DNA of 64,000 bases from Devosia soli (GTDB lineage: Bacteria > Pseudomonadota > Alphaproteobacteria > Rhizobiales > Devosiaceae). Positions 54,924-64,000 of this stretch are shown in pieces; positions within the stretch are counted from its first letter, which is position 1, and each line of letters begins with the position of its first letter. A model generated the notes under the pieces. It was not told where the DNA came from and did not search any database. It worked only from the letters and a program-made list of their open reading frames with translations. Where the stretch lies: NCBI RefSeq assembly GCF_000970455.1, contig NZ_LAJG01000023.1, positions 186,001-250,000 of the forward strand. Direction: 5' to 3'. The position numbers were made by a program, and so were the translations under genes.

Positions 54924-56459
54924 TTGACACAATTCTGGGGCGTCGACGCTGATCCAACGGCCCAAGGCCGCATCAAGGGGGCCCAGCCAGTTGCTGTCCT
55001 CGATATCGGTTCGAACTCGGTGCGTCTGGTTGTCTATGAGCGCCATGCGCGCTCGCTGACGCCACTCTACAACGAAAAATCCGCTTGTGCGCTCGGCCGG
55101 GGCATCGCCCAGACCGGGCGACTGGCCGATGCCAATGTTGCCAAGGCGCTCGACGCCATCAAGCGCTTTGCCCTTGTGGCGCGCATGATGCGGGTGGGCG
55201 CGGTGCATGTGCTCGCGACCTCAGCAGTACGCGACGCCGCCAATCGCCAGGAATTCGTGGCGGCAGTTGAAGCGATCATGGAATCGCCCGTGCGCGTCTT
55301 GTCTGGCGAGGAAGAAGCTCATTTTGCAGCGCTGGGCGTTGTTGCGGGCATCCCAGATTTCATTGGCGTCGTGGGCGATCTCGGCGGCGGGAGCCTCGAA
55401 TTTTCGACTATTTCCGACACTGCCGACGGCAACGGGGAATCGTTCGAACTCGGCGTCATCCGCCTCCAGGACGATTCCGACGGCTCGCCCAAGAAAGCCG
55501 CGTCTATCGTGCGCGACCGGCTCAAGCGCTCATTGCTGCCGCAAATCGAGCCAGGTGGCCGCTTTGCCGCGATCGGCGGGACTTGGCGGTCGCTGGCAAA
55601 GCTGCATCTCGAATTGCGCGACTACCCGCTTCACATGGTCCAGGACTATGTCGTGAAGGCCGAGGAGATGATTGCGGTCTGCGACGAGATCGTCGCTGCC
55701 GAGTCGTTGAAAAACTATCCGGGTGCCGGCAGCGTCAGCAGTTCGCGCCGCGAACTGGTGCCGTTCGGGGCGGCAGTGATGGCCGAGGTGCTTCGCGCTG
55801 GCAAGTTCGACAGCGTGGTGTTTTCCGCGCTGGGTGTACGAGAAGGTTATCTCTTCGGTCTGCTGCCCGAGGAGGAGCAACTCGTCGATCCGCTGTTCCA
55901 AGGGGCGGAGGAGCTGTCGGTCCTGCGATCGCGTTCGCCAGCCCACGCGGCGGATCTCATCGAATTTACCGGACAGTATTTTGATGCGATCGGCACCAGC
56001 GAAACGCCCAACCAGTCGCGCCTGCGGCAGGTAGCTTGCCTTTTGGCCGATATCGGTTGGCGTGCGCATCCCGACTATCGCGGCCGGCAAAGCGTAGACC
56101 TCGTGGCTTACGGCTCGATGACCGGCGTCGACCATTGCGACCGTGCCGTACTCGCAACCACCATCGCGGTGCGCTATGACGGGCTCAAAAGCAAGGCCGC
56201 CAATCCGCTGGCGCCGCTTTCGACGCCTGATATGATCCGCTGGGCCAAGCTGATCGGCACTCTCTTGCGGGTCGCTTACCCCATGAGCGCGGCCATGCCA
56301 GGCGTCTTGCCGCGGATCAAGTTCAGGCTCGACGGGCAGACGCTAGTGCTGCAGCTTCCTGCCGACTACGCCTTCCTCAATGGCGAACATCTGCGCAACC
56401 GCCTCAGCCAAATGGCCAACTTCGCCGAGCACGCCGATTCGCGGGTCGAAGTCGGCTGA
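54924..56459 (+). CDS. ppx: Exopolyphosphatase / Ppx-GppA family
   Basis: Actin-like phosphatase that shortens polyphosphate or hydrolyses pppGpp. The 511-residue form starts at a TTG (54924-54926, MTQFWGVDADP) with GAGGG upstream, 2 bases after the ppk stop; a TTG six bases earlier is an alternative. The phosphate loops are AVLDIGSNSVRLVVYE and GDLGGGSLEFS; FAAIGGTWR is a family feature. It is coupled with ppk, so polyphosphate turnover is the likely role. Its end is 1 base from convergent rnd. Confidence 0.93.
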   Translation: MTQFWGVDADPTAQGRIKGAQPVAVLDIGSNSVRLVVYERHARSLTPLYNEKSACALGRGIAQTGRLADANVAKALDAIKRFALVARMMRVGAVHVLATSAVRDAANRQEFVAAVEAIMESPVRVLSGEEEAHFAALGVVAGIPDFIGVVGDLGGGSLEFSTISDTADGNGESFELGVIRLQDDSDGSPKKAASIVRDRLKRSLLPQIEPGGRFAAIGGTWRSLAKLHLELRDYPLHMVQDYVVKAEEMIAVCDEIVAAESLKNYPGAGSVSSSRRELVPFGAAVMAEVLRAGKFDSVVFSALGVREGYLFGLLPEEEQLVDPLFQGAEELSVLRSRSPAHAADLIEFTGQYFDAIGTSETPNQSRLRQVACLLADIGWRAHPDYRGRQSVDLVAYGSMTGVDHCDRAVLATTIAVRYDGLKSKAANPLAPLSTPDMIRWAKLIGTLLRVAYPMSAAMPGVLPRIKFRLDGQTLVLQLPADYAFLNGEHLRNRLSQMANFAEHADSRVEVG

Positions 56460-56460
56460 G

Positions 56461-57630
56461 CTATTCCGCGGCTTCGGCTGGGGTCACGGGGAATTCGATG
56501 ACGCCCTTGCGGGTGGCAGCGAGCCCGATGCGGCCGTGCTTGATAGCGAGTGCCTTGTCGCCGAACAGTTTGCGGCGCCAGCCTTTGAGAGCAGGGACGT
56601 CCGCATCGTCGTCAAGCACCAGGGCGTCGATTTCGTCCGAGGTCGCGATGATGCGTGCTGCCACGCCGTGCTGTTCGGCAACTGATTTGAGCAGCACGCG
56701 AATGAGGTCGCCCACAGCGCCTTTGGGGGAGGGGCCGCGGTAGCGTTCCGGCAGAACGGGCAGCTCGGATTTTGGAATGGCTTCCACAGCCTTCAAGAGC
56801 TCGATGATCTCGGCAGCAGCGGCACTGCGGCCGAAGCCGCGCGGCACGGCGCGCAGCTTGTCGAAGGCGTCGGCGGATAGCGGACGCTGCATCGCGAGAT
56901 CGTAAAGCGCATCATCCTTGAAGATGCGGCTGCGAGGTTGGTCGGTGAGCTGCGCCTTGCGCTCGCGCCACTCGGCCAGCACCTTGAGGGCAGCTAGGTC
57001 GCGGGGGCGGTTGATCTTCATCTTGAGCCGTTCCCAGGCCTCTTCGGGCTGGACGACATAGGTGTCGATGCTGCGTAGGGTCGCAAGTTCGTCCTCTACC
57101 CAATCCCAGCGGCGCGTCTGTTCGACCTGATGGCGCAGTTCGCGATAGATGTCGCGGAGATAGGTCACGTCGGCCAGAGCATAAAGCCGCTGCTTTTCCG
57201 ACAGCGGACGGGCCGACCAATCGGTAAAGCGCGAGGACTTGTCGAGTTCGACCTTGCAGATGGCGCGGACGAGACTGTCATAGGACGCACTATCGCCGAA
57301 CCCGCAGACGCTGGCGGCGATCTGCGTATCGAAGATGTTATGCGGCACCGAGCCCGTCAGCTTGACGAAAATTTCGATATCCTGCCGCGCTGCATGGAAA
57401 ACCTTCGTGACCGAGGGATTGGCAAGAAGGGCGAAAAACGGCTTGAGATCGAAATCGGCAGTCAGCGGATCGATCAGAACCGCCTCGTCGTCAGTAGCGA
57501 CTTGGATAAGGCAGAGGCGCGGCCAATAAGTGGTTTCGCGCAGGAATTCGGTATCCACGGTCACAAAGTCGAACCGGGCTGCGCGCTCGCAAAAAGCCGA
57601 GAGCGCGTCGGTGGAAACAATTAGGTCCAT
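56461..57630 (-). CDS. rnd: Ribonuclease D
   Basis: 3'-to-5' exoribonuclease maturing tRNA ends. The 389 residues carry the DEDDy motifs: [11 protein letters not shown] (D, E), [10 protein letters not shown] (D) and the [16 protein letters not shown] region (Tyr, D), followed by an HRDC domain ([17 protein letters not shown]) and a second helical domain. Convergent with ppx, and divergent from aspS across 184 bases. Confidence 0.95.
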   Translation of the reverse strand: MDLIVSTDALSAFCERAARFDFVTVDTEFLRETTYWPRLCLIQVATDDEAVLIDPLTADFDLKPFFALLANPSVTKVFHAARQDIEIFVKLTGSVPHNIFDTQIAASVCGFGDSASYDSLVRAICKVELDKSSRFTDWSARPLSEKQRLYALADVTYLRDIYRELRHQVEQTRRWDWVEDELATLRSIDTYVVQPEEAWERLKMKINRPRDLAALKVLAEWRERKAQLTDQPRSRIFKDDALYDLAMQRPLSADAFDKLRAVPRGFGRSAAAAEIIELLKAVEAIPKSELPVLPERYRGPSPKGAVGDLIRVLLKSVAEQHGVAARIIATSDEIDALVLDDDADVPALKGWRRKLFGDKALAIKHGRIGLAATRKGVIEFPVTPAEAAE

Positions 57631-57814
57631 ACGGGCTTACCGTCTCAAAATCGTCAATATCGTTCCTAGCAGGTGCAGACGGAATGCTCCACCTCGGATT
57701 TCCGTTCTGGTGCGTGGGTTAGGCGCATCCGGCCAAACGCTTGACAAGCGGGGTGCGCCATGCGCTTTTCCCGCCCGAGAATCCGGCCCTTTTTTGCTAC
57801 ATTCGGAACAGAAA

Positions 57815-59605
57815 ATGACGACACATCGCTATCGCACGCACACCTGTGGCGCCCTCACGGCGGGTGATGCCGGCAATAATGTGCGTCTTTCCGGCTGGGT
57901 GCACCGCATCCGCGACCACGGCGGCCTGCTGTTTATCGATCTGCGCGACAACTACGGCATTACCCAATGCGTCATCGACCCTGATTCTGCCGCCTTCGCG
58001 CAGGCAGAAAAGGTGCGCTCGGAATGGGTGCTGCGCATCGATGGCGAAGTGAAGATGCGCGACGCATCGGCCGTGAACAACAACATCCCGACCGGCGCGA
58101 TCGAAGTCTTCATCCGCGAGATCGAGGTCTTGTCGGTTGCCAAGGAACTGCCGATGCCGGTGTTCGGCGATGCCGAGTATCCCGAGGACATTCGCCTGCG
58201 CTATCGCTTCCTCGATCTGCGCCGCGAAAAGCTGCACGCCAATATCCTGAAGCGCACCAAAATCATCTCGGCCATGCGCGCCGGCATGGGCGGCGCCGGT
58301 TTCACCGAATTTTCGACGCCGATCCTGACGGCTTCGTCGCCGGAAGGGGCGCGCGACTTCCTGGTGCCGAGCCGCATCCATCCCGGAAAGTTCTTCGCAC
58401 TGCCGCAGGCGCCGCAGCAATATAAGCAATTGCTGATGGTAGCGGGCTTTGACCGGTACTTCCAGGTCGCGCCGTGCTTCCGTGACGAAGATCCGCGCGC
58501 CGATCGCCTGCCGGGCGAATTCTATCAGCTCGACCTCGAAATGAGCTTCGTCACCCAGGAAGAAATCTGGGAAACGGTCGAGCCGGTGATGACGTCCGTG
58601 TTCGAGCAGTTTGCCGATGGCAAGCGCGTGACCAAGAACTGGCCGCGCATTCCCTATGATACCGCCATTCGCAAATACGGTTCGGATAAGCCGGATCTGC
58701 GCAACCCGATCGAAATCGAGGGCGTCACCGAGCATTTTGCCGGTTCCGGCTTCAAGGTTTTCGCCAACCAGATCGAAACCGATCCCAAGGTCGAAGTCTG
58801 GGCGATCCCGGCCAAGAACAAGGCTGGCGCCGAACCGATCGGCCGCGCATTCTGCGATCGCATGAATGCCTGGGCGCAGGGCGAAGGCCAGCCAGGGCTT
58901 GGCTATATCTTCTTCAAGGACGGAGCCGGTTCGGGCCCGATCGCCAAGAATATCGGCGAAGAGCGCACGGCTGCGATCAAGAGCCAGCTTGGCCTTGCAG
59001 ATGGCGACGCCGTGTTCTTCGTCGCCGGCCGTCCAGAAAAGTTCTACAAGTTCGCCGGCGAAGCCCGGAACAAGGTCGGCAACGATCTCGGTGTCGTCGA
59101 TACCGAGCAGTTTGCGCTGTGCTGGATCGTCGACTTCCCGTTCTATGAATGGAGCGAGGAGGAAAAGCGTATCGACTTCGCGCACAACCCCTTCTCGATG
59201 CCGCAGGGTGGGCTTGACGCGCTCAATTCGGCTGAGCCGCTCTCGCTCAAGGCCTACCAGTACGATGCTGTTTGCAACGGTTTCGAGATCGCTTCCGGTT
59301 CGATCCGTAACCAGGAGCCGGAAACAATGGTCAAGGCGTTCGAATTGACCGGCAAGTCGCGCGAGGAAGTCGAAGAACAGTTCGGCGGTCTCTACCGCGC
59401 GTTCCAATATGGCGCTCCGCCGCATGGTGGTGCGGCATTCGGCATCGACCGCATTGTCATGCTGCTCTGCGGGGTGGCGAACCTGCGCGAAATCACGGCC
59501 TTCCCGATGAACCAGCAAGCTGAAGACCTGCTGATGGGGGCGCCGAGCCCGGCCGACAACAAGCAACTGCGTGAACTCAGCATCCGGCTTAACGTCCAGA
59601 GCTGA
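57815..59605 (+). CDS. aspS: Aspartyl-tRNA synthetase
   Basis: Class II synthetase; with GatCAB present it is probably the non-discriminating type charging both tRNA-Asp and tRNA-Asn (inference). The 596-residue protein starts [14 protein letters not shown]; the frame is open 95 codons upstream but is not family-like. OB-fold anticodon domain ([21 protein letters not shown]), class II motifs 2 ([13 protein letters not shown]) and 3 ([10 protein letters not shown]), and the bacterial GAD insertion are present. Confidence 0.96.
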   Translation: MTTHRYRTHTCGALTAGDAGNNVRLSGWVHRIRDHGGLLFIDLRDNYGITQCVIDPDSAAFAQAEKVRSEWVLRIDGEVKMRDASAVNNNIPTGAIEVFIREIEVLSVAKELPMPVFGDAEYPEDIRLRYRFLDLRREKLHANILKRTKIISAMRAGMGGAGFTEFSTPILTASSPEGARDFLVPSRIHPGKFFALPQAPQQYKQLLMVAGFDRYFQVAPCFRDEDPRADRLPGEFYQLDLEMSFVTQEEIWETVEPVMTSVFEQFADGKRVTKNWPRIPYDTAIRKYGSDKPDLRNPIEIEGVTEHFAGSGFKVFANQIETDPKVEVWAIPAKNKAGAEPIGRAFCDRMNAWAQGEGQPGLGYIFFKDGAGSGPIAKNIGEERTAAIKSQLGLADGDAVFFVAGRPEKFYKFAGEARNKVGNDLGVVDTEQFALCWIVDFPFYEWSEEEKRIDFAHNPFSMPQGGLDALNSAEPLSLKAYQYDAVCNGFEIASGSIRNQEPETMVKAFELTGKSREEVEEQFGGLYRAFQYGAPPHGGAAFGIDRIVMLLCGVANLREITAFPMNQQAEDLLMGAPSPADNKQLRELSIRLNVQS

Positions 59606-59630
59606 TTCTTCGCTTAGAAAAAATGCGCTG

Positions 59631-59659
59631 GGGCAGGTCTCAAGACCTGCCCTTTTTGT
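59631..59659 (+). terminator. Rho-independent terminator of aspS
   Basis: GGGCAGGTCT (59631-59640) with AGACCTGCCC (59643-59652), then TTTTTGT. The real loop is probably four or six bases. Confidence 0.9.
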
Positions 59660-59736
59660 TTGCCCAGCAGCTTTTAAGGGCGGTTAACGCGCCTTTAATC
59701 TCGCAGCATTAACAATGGGATAAAGACCTCGTAGAA

Positions 59737-61350
59737 GTGGATTGGTCGGTGAAGGCGAAGTTCTCGCACGTTCTTATGTTGCTGGGTGCGCTGCTGGCTT
59801 TCGTTCCGATTCTCTCGGTCGACTATCTCCTCGACGCCTATGCACGGAACAAGGAGCTTTCGGCGCTGCAGGCGCGCGTCAACGAGATCAGCGCCCAGAT
59901 CAACGACAGCACGGCCAGTGCCGTCACTGCGCTTCGCCAGGTGATCGCCGACAGCCCGTCCTTCTGTACGCCAACCTTTACCGACTTCGCCCAGCGCGCC
60001 ATCGAGAACAGCCCCAACGTCAAGCAGATCCTCGTCGAGAACATGGACGGGGTGCAGTATTGCGACGCCTTCGGGCGCTCCGTGCAGCATTCCCCGCTTT
60101 CCGACTCTCTGCCCGTTCCGGGGCTCACCGAAACGATCGCCATTGCCAAGTTTGCCGAAATGGCTATTCCGGCCATCAAGGTGACGCAGGTTCTGGGCGG
60201 CGTTCGCCGCATCTCGGCATTCGTGCCGCTACTCGCCTCGTCTCAGGAGGGACTTGCCGATACGCTGCCAAAGGGCGCCATGCTCGATATTGCGCTGACA
60301 AGCGGCCTGCAGGTCTTGGCAGTCGGCGATGGGCTCGACTACGACCAGCTCGCTGGCAGCAATGAATATCTGGCAGTGCAGAGTTTTGCCGGCGAACTAC
60401 CGGTCAAGGTCCGCTATCTCTTGCCGTTTGCTGATGCCCGAGCCGGCTACGCCGATCTCGACGTGCTCTTCACGACGCTTGCTTGCATGTTCAGCGCTTG
60501 CCTGCTGCTGATTGCCCTGCGCTATGCGCGCCGCTCGCGGGTGCCTTCGTTCGACCTCGAGCGAGCCATCGGCCGCAACGAGATCAAGCCGTACTATCAG
60601 CCGGTCATCAACCTCCGTACAGGCGGTCTTGTCGGGTGCGAAGTGCTCTGCCGCTGGGAGAAGCCCAATGGTCAGATCGTGCCACCAGGTGTGTTCATCG
60701 ACTATGCCGAAGCCAGCGGCATGGCCATTCCGATGACGCTCTCGCTCATGCAGCAGGTTCGTTATGACCTGTCCGATCTGTCGCAGAAAATGCCCGGCAT
60801 GAAGATCTCGATCAATCTATTCGAAGGTCACTTCCGCGATGTCGGTATCGTCGAGGACGTGCAAGCGATCTTTGGTAATTCGCCGATTTCATTCGATCAG
60901 CTGGTGTTTGAAATCACCGAAAGACGGCCGCTCGAAAACTCTCCGGCGGTCAACAGCGTCATTTCCGGGCTGCACGCCCTCGGCTCGCGCATTGCCATGG
61001 ACGACGCGGGAACCGGGCATTCGAACCTGGCCTATATCGCGACGCTCGGCGTCGACGTGATCAAGATCGATCGCATCTTCGTCGATATGATCAAGCCGGG
61101 CACGACGCAGGTGCCGGTTCTGGACGGTCTTATCGCCATGGCCAAGGATCTCGGCTGCGAGATCGTGGCTGAGGGTGTCGAAACCGAGGCGCAGGCCATC
61201 TACCTGCGCTCGCGTGGTGTCATCCAAGCGCAGGGCTATATTTTCGCGCCGGCGCTCAAGGTCGGTGCCTTCAAGGAGCTGGCATTGGCGCTGCAGGCAA
61301 CGCCTGTCGGATATTCCAACGTGGCCGATATCGATTCCGACGCGGCCTAA
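59737..61350 (+). CDS. Membrane EAL-domain c-di-GMP phosphodiesterase with periplasmic CSS-type sensor
   Basis: A 537-residue protein from a GTG. One membrane helix (about 11-30), a periplasmic region (about 31-240) with CSS-motif-like cysteines (SFCTPTF, QYCDAFG), a second helix (about 246-264) and a C-terminal EAL domain. Catalytic residues are largely kept: E-V-L in GCEVLCRW, Asn in SINLFEG, Glu in FEITERR, DD in MDDAGTGHSN, Lys in VIKIDRIF and EGVET. The DDFGTG signature has Ala for Phe. It probably breaks down c-di-GMP, opposing PleD. PdeN-like redox-sensing proteins share this layout. Confidence 0.88.
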   Translation: MDWSVKAKFSHVLMLLGALLAFVPILSVDYLLDAYARNKELSALQARVNEISAQINDSTASAVTALRQVIADSPSFCTPTFTDFAQRAIENSPNVKQILVENMDGVQYCDAFGRSVQHSPLSDSLPVPGLTETIAIAKFAEMAIPAIKVTQVLGGVRRISAFVPLLASSQEGLADTLPKGAMLDIALTSGLQVLAVGDGLDYDQLAGSNEYLAVQSFAGELPVKVRYLLPFADARAGYADLDVLFTTLACMFSACLLLIALRYARRSRVPSFDLERAIGRNEIKPYYQPVINLRTGGLVGCEVLCRWEKPNGQIVPPGVFIDYAEASGMAIPMTLSLMQQVRYDLSDLSQKMPGMKISINLFEGHFRDVGIVEDVQAIFGNSPISFDQLVFEITERRPLENSPAVNSVISGLHALGSRIAMDDAGTGHSNLAYIATLGVDVIKIDRIFVDMIKPGTTQVPVLDGLIAMAKDLGCEIVAEGVETEAQAIYLRSRGVIQAQGYIFAPALKVGAFKELALALQATPVGYSNVADIDSDAA

Positions 61351-61476
61351 CCTTCTTGGGTGTCGTGAGGCAGGCTAAGCCTTTAGTTCTATGCCTTCCG
61401 ACATGGAACGCCTCTTTCCATTGCTTCGGATTGATGGCAGTACGACCGGGCATAGCCTGCCCGCCGGAGGAAAAGC

Positions 61477-63762
61477 GTGTCGACTGATCCCAATGAACAG
61501 CGCAAGATCTTGCGCGACGCTGCCCTGCATTTTCATGAATTTCCCAAGCCCGGCAAGCTAGAGATTCAACCCATCAAGCCGCTCGGCAACCAGCGCGACC
61601 TCGCGCTTGCCTATTCGCCAGGCGTTGCGGCGCCGTGCGAGGAAATCGCCCAGACGCCCGACGCGGTTGCGCGCTATACGTCGCGCCAGAACCTCGTGGC
61701 GGTGATTTCCAACGGCACGGCAGTGCTCGGCCTCGGCAATATTGGCGCGCTGGCGTCAAAGCCAGTGATGGAAGGCAAGGCCGTTCTTTTCAAGAAGTTC
61801 GCCGGTATCGACGTCTTCGACCTCGAAGTCGATGAGCTCGATCCGACCAAGTTTGTTGATGCCGTTGCACCGCTCTGGCCGACCTTCGGCGGCATCAACC
61901 TTGAAGATATCCGCGCGCCCGATTGCTTCGAGATCGAGGAAAAGCTGCGCGAGCGCATGCCGATCCCGGTATTCCATGACGACCAGCACGGCACGGCGAT
62001 CATCGTCGGCGCAGCGGTGCTCAATGGGCTCGAGCTGACCGGCAAGAAGATCGAGGACGTCAAGATCTGCACCTCGGGGGCAGGGGCTGCGGCTATCGCC
62101 TGCCTCAACGTCCTCGTCGCACTCGGCGCCAAATACGAGAACATCTGGGTCGCGGACAAGGATGGTCTCGTTACCCACAAGCGCAACGACGTCAACGACA
62201 AGTGGCGCGGCCAATTCCGCCGCACGAGCGACGCGACGACGCTGGCCGAGGTCATCGATGGCGCCGATGTGTTTCTCGGGCTGTCAGCAGCTGGGGCCCT
62301 AAAACCGGAAATGCTGGAACGGATGGGACCGAAGCCGCTGATTCTGGCACTGGCCAATCCAAACCCCGAGATCATGCCCGAAGTGGCCAAGGCGACGCGG
62401 CCCGATGCCATGGTCTGCACGGGGCGCTCGGACTATCCGAACCAGGTCAACAACGTCCTCTGCTTTCCATTCATCTTCCGCGGTGCGCTTGACGTGCACG
62501 CGACGACGATCAACGAGGAAATGAAGCTGGCGGCGGTGCGCGCCATTGCCAAGCTCGCGCATGAGCCCGGGCTCGAGGTGTCACCCTCCGGGGCGCCGGC
62601 GGTGTTCGGGCCGGACCACATCATCCCCAATCCGTTCGACCAGCGGCTGATCCTCCGCATCGCGCCGGCCGTGGCGCGTGCGGCGATCGATTCTGGGGTT
62701 GCCAAGCGCCCGATCGCCGATTGGGATGCCTACCAGGACCAGCTCAACCGCTTCGTGTTCCGCTCCGGCCTCGTAATGAAACCGATCATCGATCGGGCAC
62801 AGGGGCAGGGCAAGCGTATCGCGTTTGCAGATGGCGAAGACGAACGCGTGTTGCGCGCTACGCAGGTGCTCCTTGAAGAGAGGATCGCGCGGCCCATACT
62901 GATTGGTCGTCCCGCCGTTATCGAGGCGCGCATCGAGCGCTTCGGTCTGGGCATCCAGCCGGGTCGGGATTTCGAGGTCATCAACCCCGAAGACGATCCG
63001 CGCTACCGCGACTATGTCAGCCTCTTCCATTCGCTTGTCGGCCGCAATGGCGTGACGCCGGACACGGCCCGCACCATCGTGCGCACCAATACGACGGTGA
63101 TCGGTGCGCTGGCTGTCAAGCGCGGCGAGGCGGACGGGCTGATCTGCGGCTTGCAGGGCCGCTACATCAAGCACGTGCGCGATATCCGCTCGATCATCGG
63201 GCTGCAGGCCGGCGTCAGCGACGTATCGGCGCTTTCGATGCTGATCATGCCGCGCGGCGCGTTCTTCCTCGCCGATACCTATGTTAACCAAAACCCGAGT
63301 GCCGACGAAATCGTGAGCATTGCGCTTCAGGCCCGCGATCACCTCAAGCGCTTCAACATCGAAGCCCGCGTAGCGCTTCTGAGCTACTCGAACTTCGGCT
63401 CGCGTGACGGCGACAGCGCCTTCAAGATGCGCGAGGTCTATGCCAAGCTCAAAGCCGTGGCGCCGGACCTGATCGTGGAAGGGGAAATGCAGGGCGATCT
63501 GGCGCTGAACCAGGAACTGCGCGAGCGCTACATCCCGGATACGGCGCTGCGCGGCGAAGCCAATCTCCTGATTTTCCCCGATCTCGACGCGGCCAACCTT
63601 TCGATGACGCTGCTCAAGGAAATGAACAATGCGCTGGCCGTCGGGCCGATCCTGATGGGCACGCAGGCGCCAGCGCATATCCTTGCGCCATCGGTGACGA
63701 GCCGCGGCATCGTCAACATGGCGGCCATTGCGGCCAATGAAGCGATCGGGGCGGAAGGATGA
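61477..63762 (+). CDS. maeB: NADP-dependent malic enzyme with phosphotransacetylase-like C-terminus
   Basis: Decarboxylates malate to pyruvate, giving NADPH. The 761-residue multi-domain form starts at a GTG with an ideal GGAGG (6-base spacing). The malic enzyme part (about 1-430) has [24 protein letters not shown] and the Rossmann [15 protein letters not shown]. The C-terminal part (about 440-760) is a PTA-type domain ([32 protein letters not shown]) thought to be regulatory, not catalytic. It overlaps the next gene by 4 bases. Confidence 0.95.
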   Translation: MSTDPNEQRKILRDAALHFHEFPKPGKLEIQPIKPLGNQRDLALAYSPGVAAPCEEIAQTPDAVARYTSRQNLVAVISNGTAVLGLGNIGALASKPVMEGKAVLFKKFAGIDVFDLEVDELDPTKFVDAVAPLWPTFGGINLEDIRAPDCFEIEEKLRERMPIPVFHDDQHGTAIIVGAAVLNGLELTGKKIEDVKICTSGAGAAAIACLNVLVALGAKYENIWVADKDGLVTHKRNDVNDKWRGQFRRTSDATTLAEVIDGADVFLGLSAAGALKPEMLERMGPKPLILALANPNPEIMPEVAKATRPDAMVCTGRSDYPNQVNNVLCFPFIFRGALDVHATTINEEMKLAAVRAIAKLAHEPGLEVSPSGAPAVFGPDHIIPNPFDQRLILRIAPAVARAAIDSGVAKRPIADWDAYQDQLNRFVFRSGLVMKPIIDRAQGQGKRIAFADGEDERVLRATQVLLEERIARPILIGRPAVIEARIERFGLGIQPGRDFEVINPEDDPRYRDYVSLFHSLVGRNGVTPDTARTIVRTNTTVIGALAVKRGEADGLICGLQGRYIKHVRDIRSIIGLQAGVSDVSALSMLIMPRGAFFLADTYVNQNPSADEIVSIALQARDHLKRFNIEARVALLSYSNFGSRDGDSAFKMREVYAKLKAVAPDLIVEGEMQGDLALNQELRERYIPDTALRGEANLLIFPDLDAANLSMTLLKEMNNALAVGPILMGTQAPAHILAPSVTSRGIVNMAAIAANEAIGAEG

Positions 63763-64000
63763 TCCGCCACACGGTTGTCTTCACGCTCAAGCATGCCTCT
63801 GGCTCGGATGCCGAGACGGCATTTCTCAAGGATGCTCTCGTTCTCGAGGCCATCCCCGGCGTCGGAAAATTCGAACGGCTGCGCCAGGTGAGCCCGAAGG
63901 CCGATTATGCCTTCGGCTTCTCCATGGAATTTGCCGACCAGGCTGCCTATGACGCGTACAACGTGCATCCCGATCATGTGGGTTTCGTCCGTGACCGCTG
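63759..64000 (+). CDS. Dabb-family (stress-responsive A/B barrel) protein, 3' truncated by window
   Basis: Open from ATG 63759, overlapping the maeB stop, to the window end: [19 protein letters not shown]...FGFSMEFADQAAYDAYNVHPDHVGFVRDR. The [10 protein letters not shown] start and the YNVHPDHVGFV segment are typical of Dabb dimeric alpha/beta barrel proteins of about 100 residues. Only the last few residues are missing. The function is unknown. Confidence 0.88.
   Translation, partial: MIRHTVVFTLKHASGSDAETAFLKDALVLEAIPGVGKFERLRQVSPKADYAFGFSMEFADQAAYDAYNVHPDHVGFVRDR

Noticed and set aside
53326..54957. A 543-codon minus-strand frame opposite ppk
   Set aside because: Antisense shadow of polyphosphate kinase without recognisable domains.
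57797..59566. A 589-codon minus-strand frame opposite aspS
   Set aside because: Fully antisense to a clear AspRS; no motif, no ribosome-binding site and Arg/Asp/Ala-rich mirror composition.

Overview
The window is a 64 kb piece of chromosome from an alphaproteobacterium, most likely a Hyphomicrobiales (Rhizobiales) member close to Devosia. That placement rests on gene order and regulatory sites, not on any search. Typical order blocks are bamA-lpxD-fabZ-lpxA-lpxB/gltA/gltX/comEC/lexA; dinB-DUF3572 divergent from divK-pleD, followed by rpmG; DUF983-rnr-topA-dprA-plsY; pyrC-pyrB-ruvX-gatC-gatA; and purN-purM-(AI-2E)-hdaA-ppk-ppx-rnd-aspS. LexA sites are of the alphaproteobacterial direct-repeat type (GTTC-N7-GTTC). 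I see no tRNA, rRNA, CRISPR array, insertion sequence or prophage. Almost all the DNA is dense protein coding.

Layout. 1-3.8 kb: outer-membrane assembly (BamA tail) and lipid A synthesis, with no lpxI between lpxA and lpxB. 3.8-8.9 kb: citrate synthase, glutamyl-tRNA synthetase, ComEC. 8.9-16.1 kb: an accessory sugar-acid block (GH42 beta-galactosidase, SMP-30 lactonase, KDPGal aldolase, KDGal kinase, and a divergent IlvD/Edd-type dehydratase), followed by 0.8 kb of palindromic repeats. 16.1-23.9 kb: a long minus-strand run with uvsE, lexA, a HIT protein, a membrane hydroxylase/SDR fusion, a FemAB-like acetyltransferase, a GDPD, RidA, DNA polymerase IV and DUF3572. 24-26.2 kb: the DivK/PleD cell-cycle and c-di-GMP pair and a strongly folded intergenic region. 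26.2-33.8 kb: rpmG, RNase R, topoisomerase I and a dipeptidase gene bracketed by repeat pairs. 33.8-39.3 kb: dprA, plsY, pyrC-like, pyrB, ruvX. 39.3-47 kb: GatCAB genes spread among small accessory genes. 47-56.5 kb: transporters, purine genes, DnaA regulator HdaA, polyphosphate kinase and phosphatase. 56.5-64 kb: RNase D, AspRS, an EAL phosphodiesterase, malic enzyme and the start of a Dabb protein.

How the genes fit together. The 8.9-15.4 kb block can be read as beta-galactoside to galactose, galactonolactone, galactonate, KDGal, KDPGal, then pyruvate plus glyceraldehyde-3-phosphate (a De Ley-Doudoroff route). Galactose dehydrogenase, a transporter and a regulator are not in the window. GatCAB together with GltX and AspRS suggests indirect Gln-tRNA and Asn-tRNA formation. 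PleD (diguanylate cyclase) and the EAL protein are opposing c-di-GMP enzymes. lexA, uvsE and dinB make a DNA-damage theme, and one more LexA-type site lies beside ruvX.

The most interesting points are the galactonate block, the stacked hairpins after pleD, paired palindromes on both sides of the dipeptidase gene, a dihydroorotase-like protein that has lost its metal ligands, the hydroxylase/SDR fusion, opposed LexA boxes, and frequent TTG starts. I did not find a clearly new multi-gene defence or mobile system.
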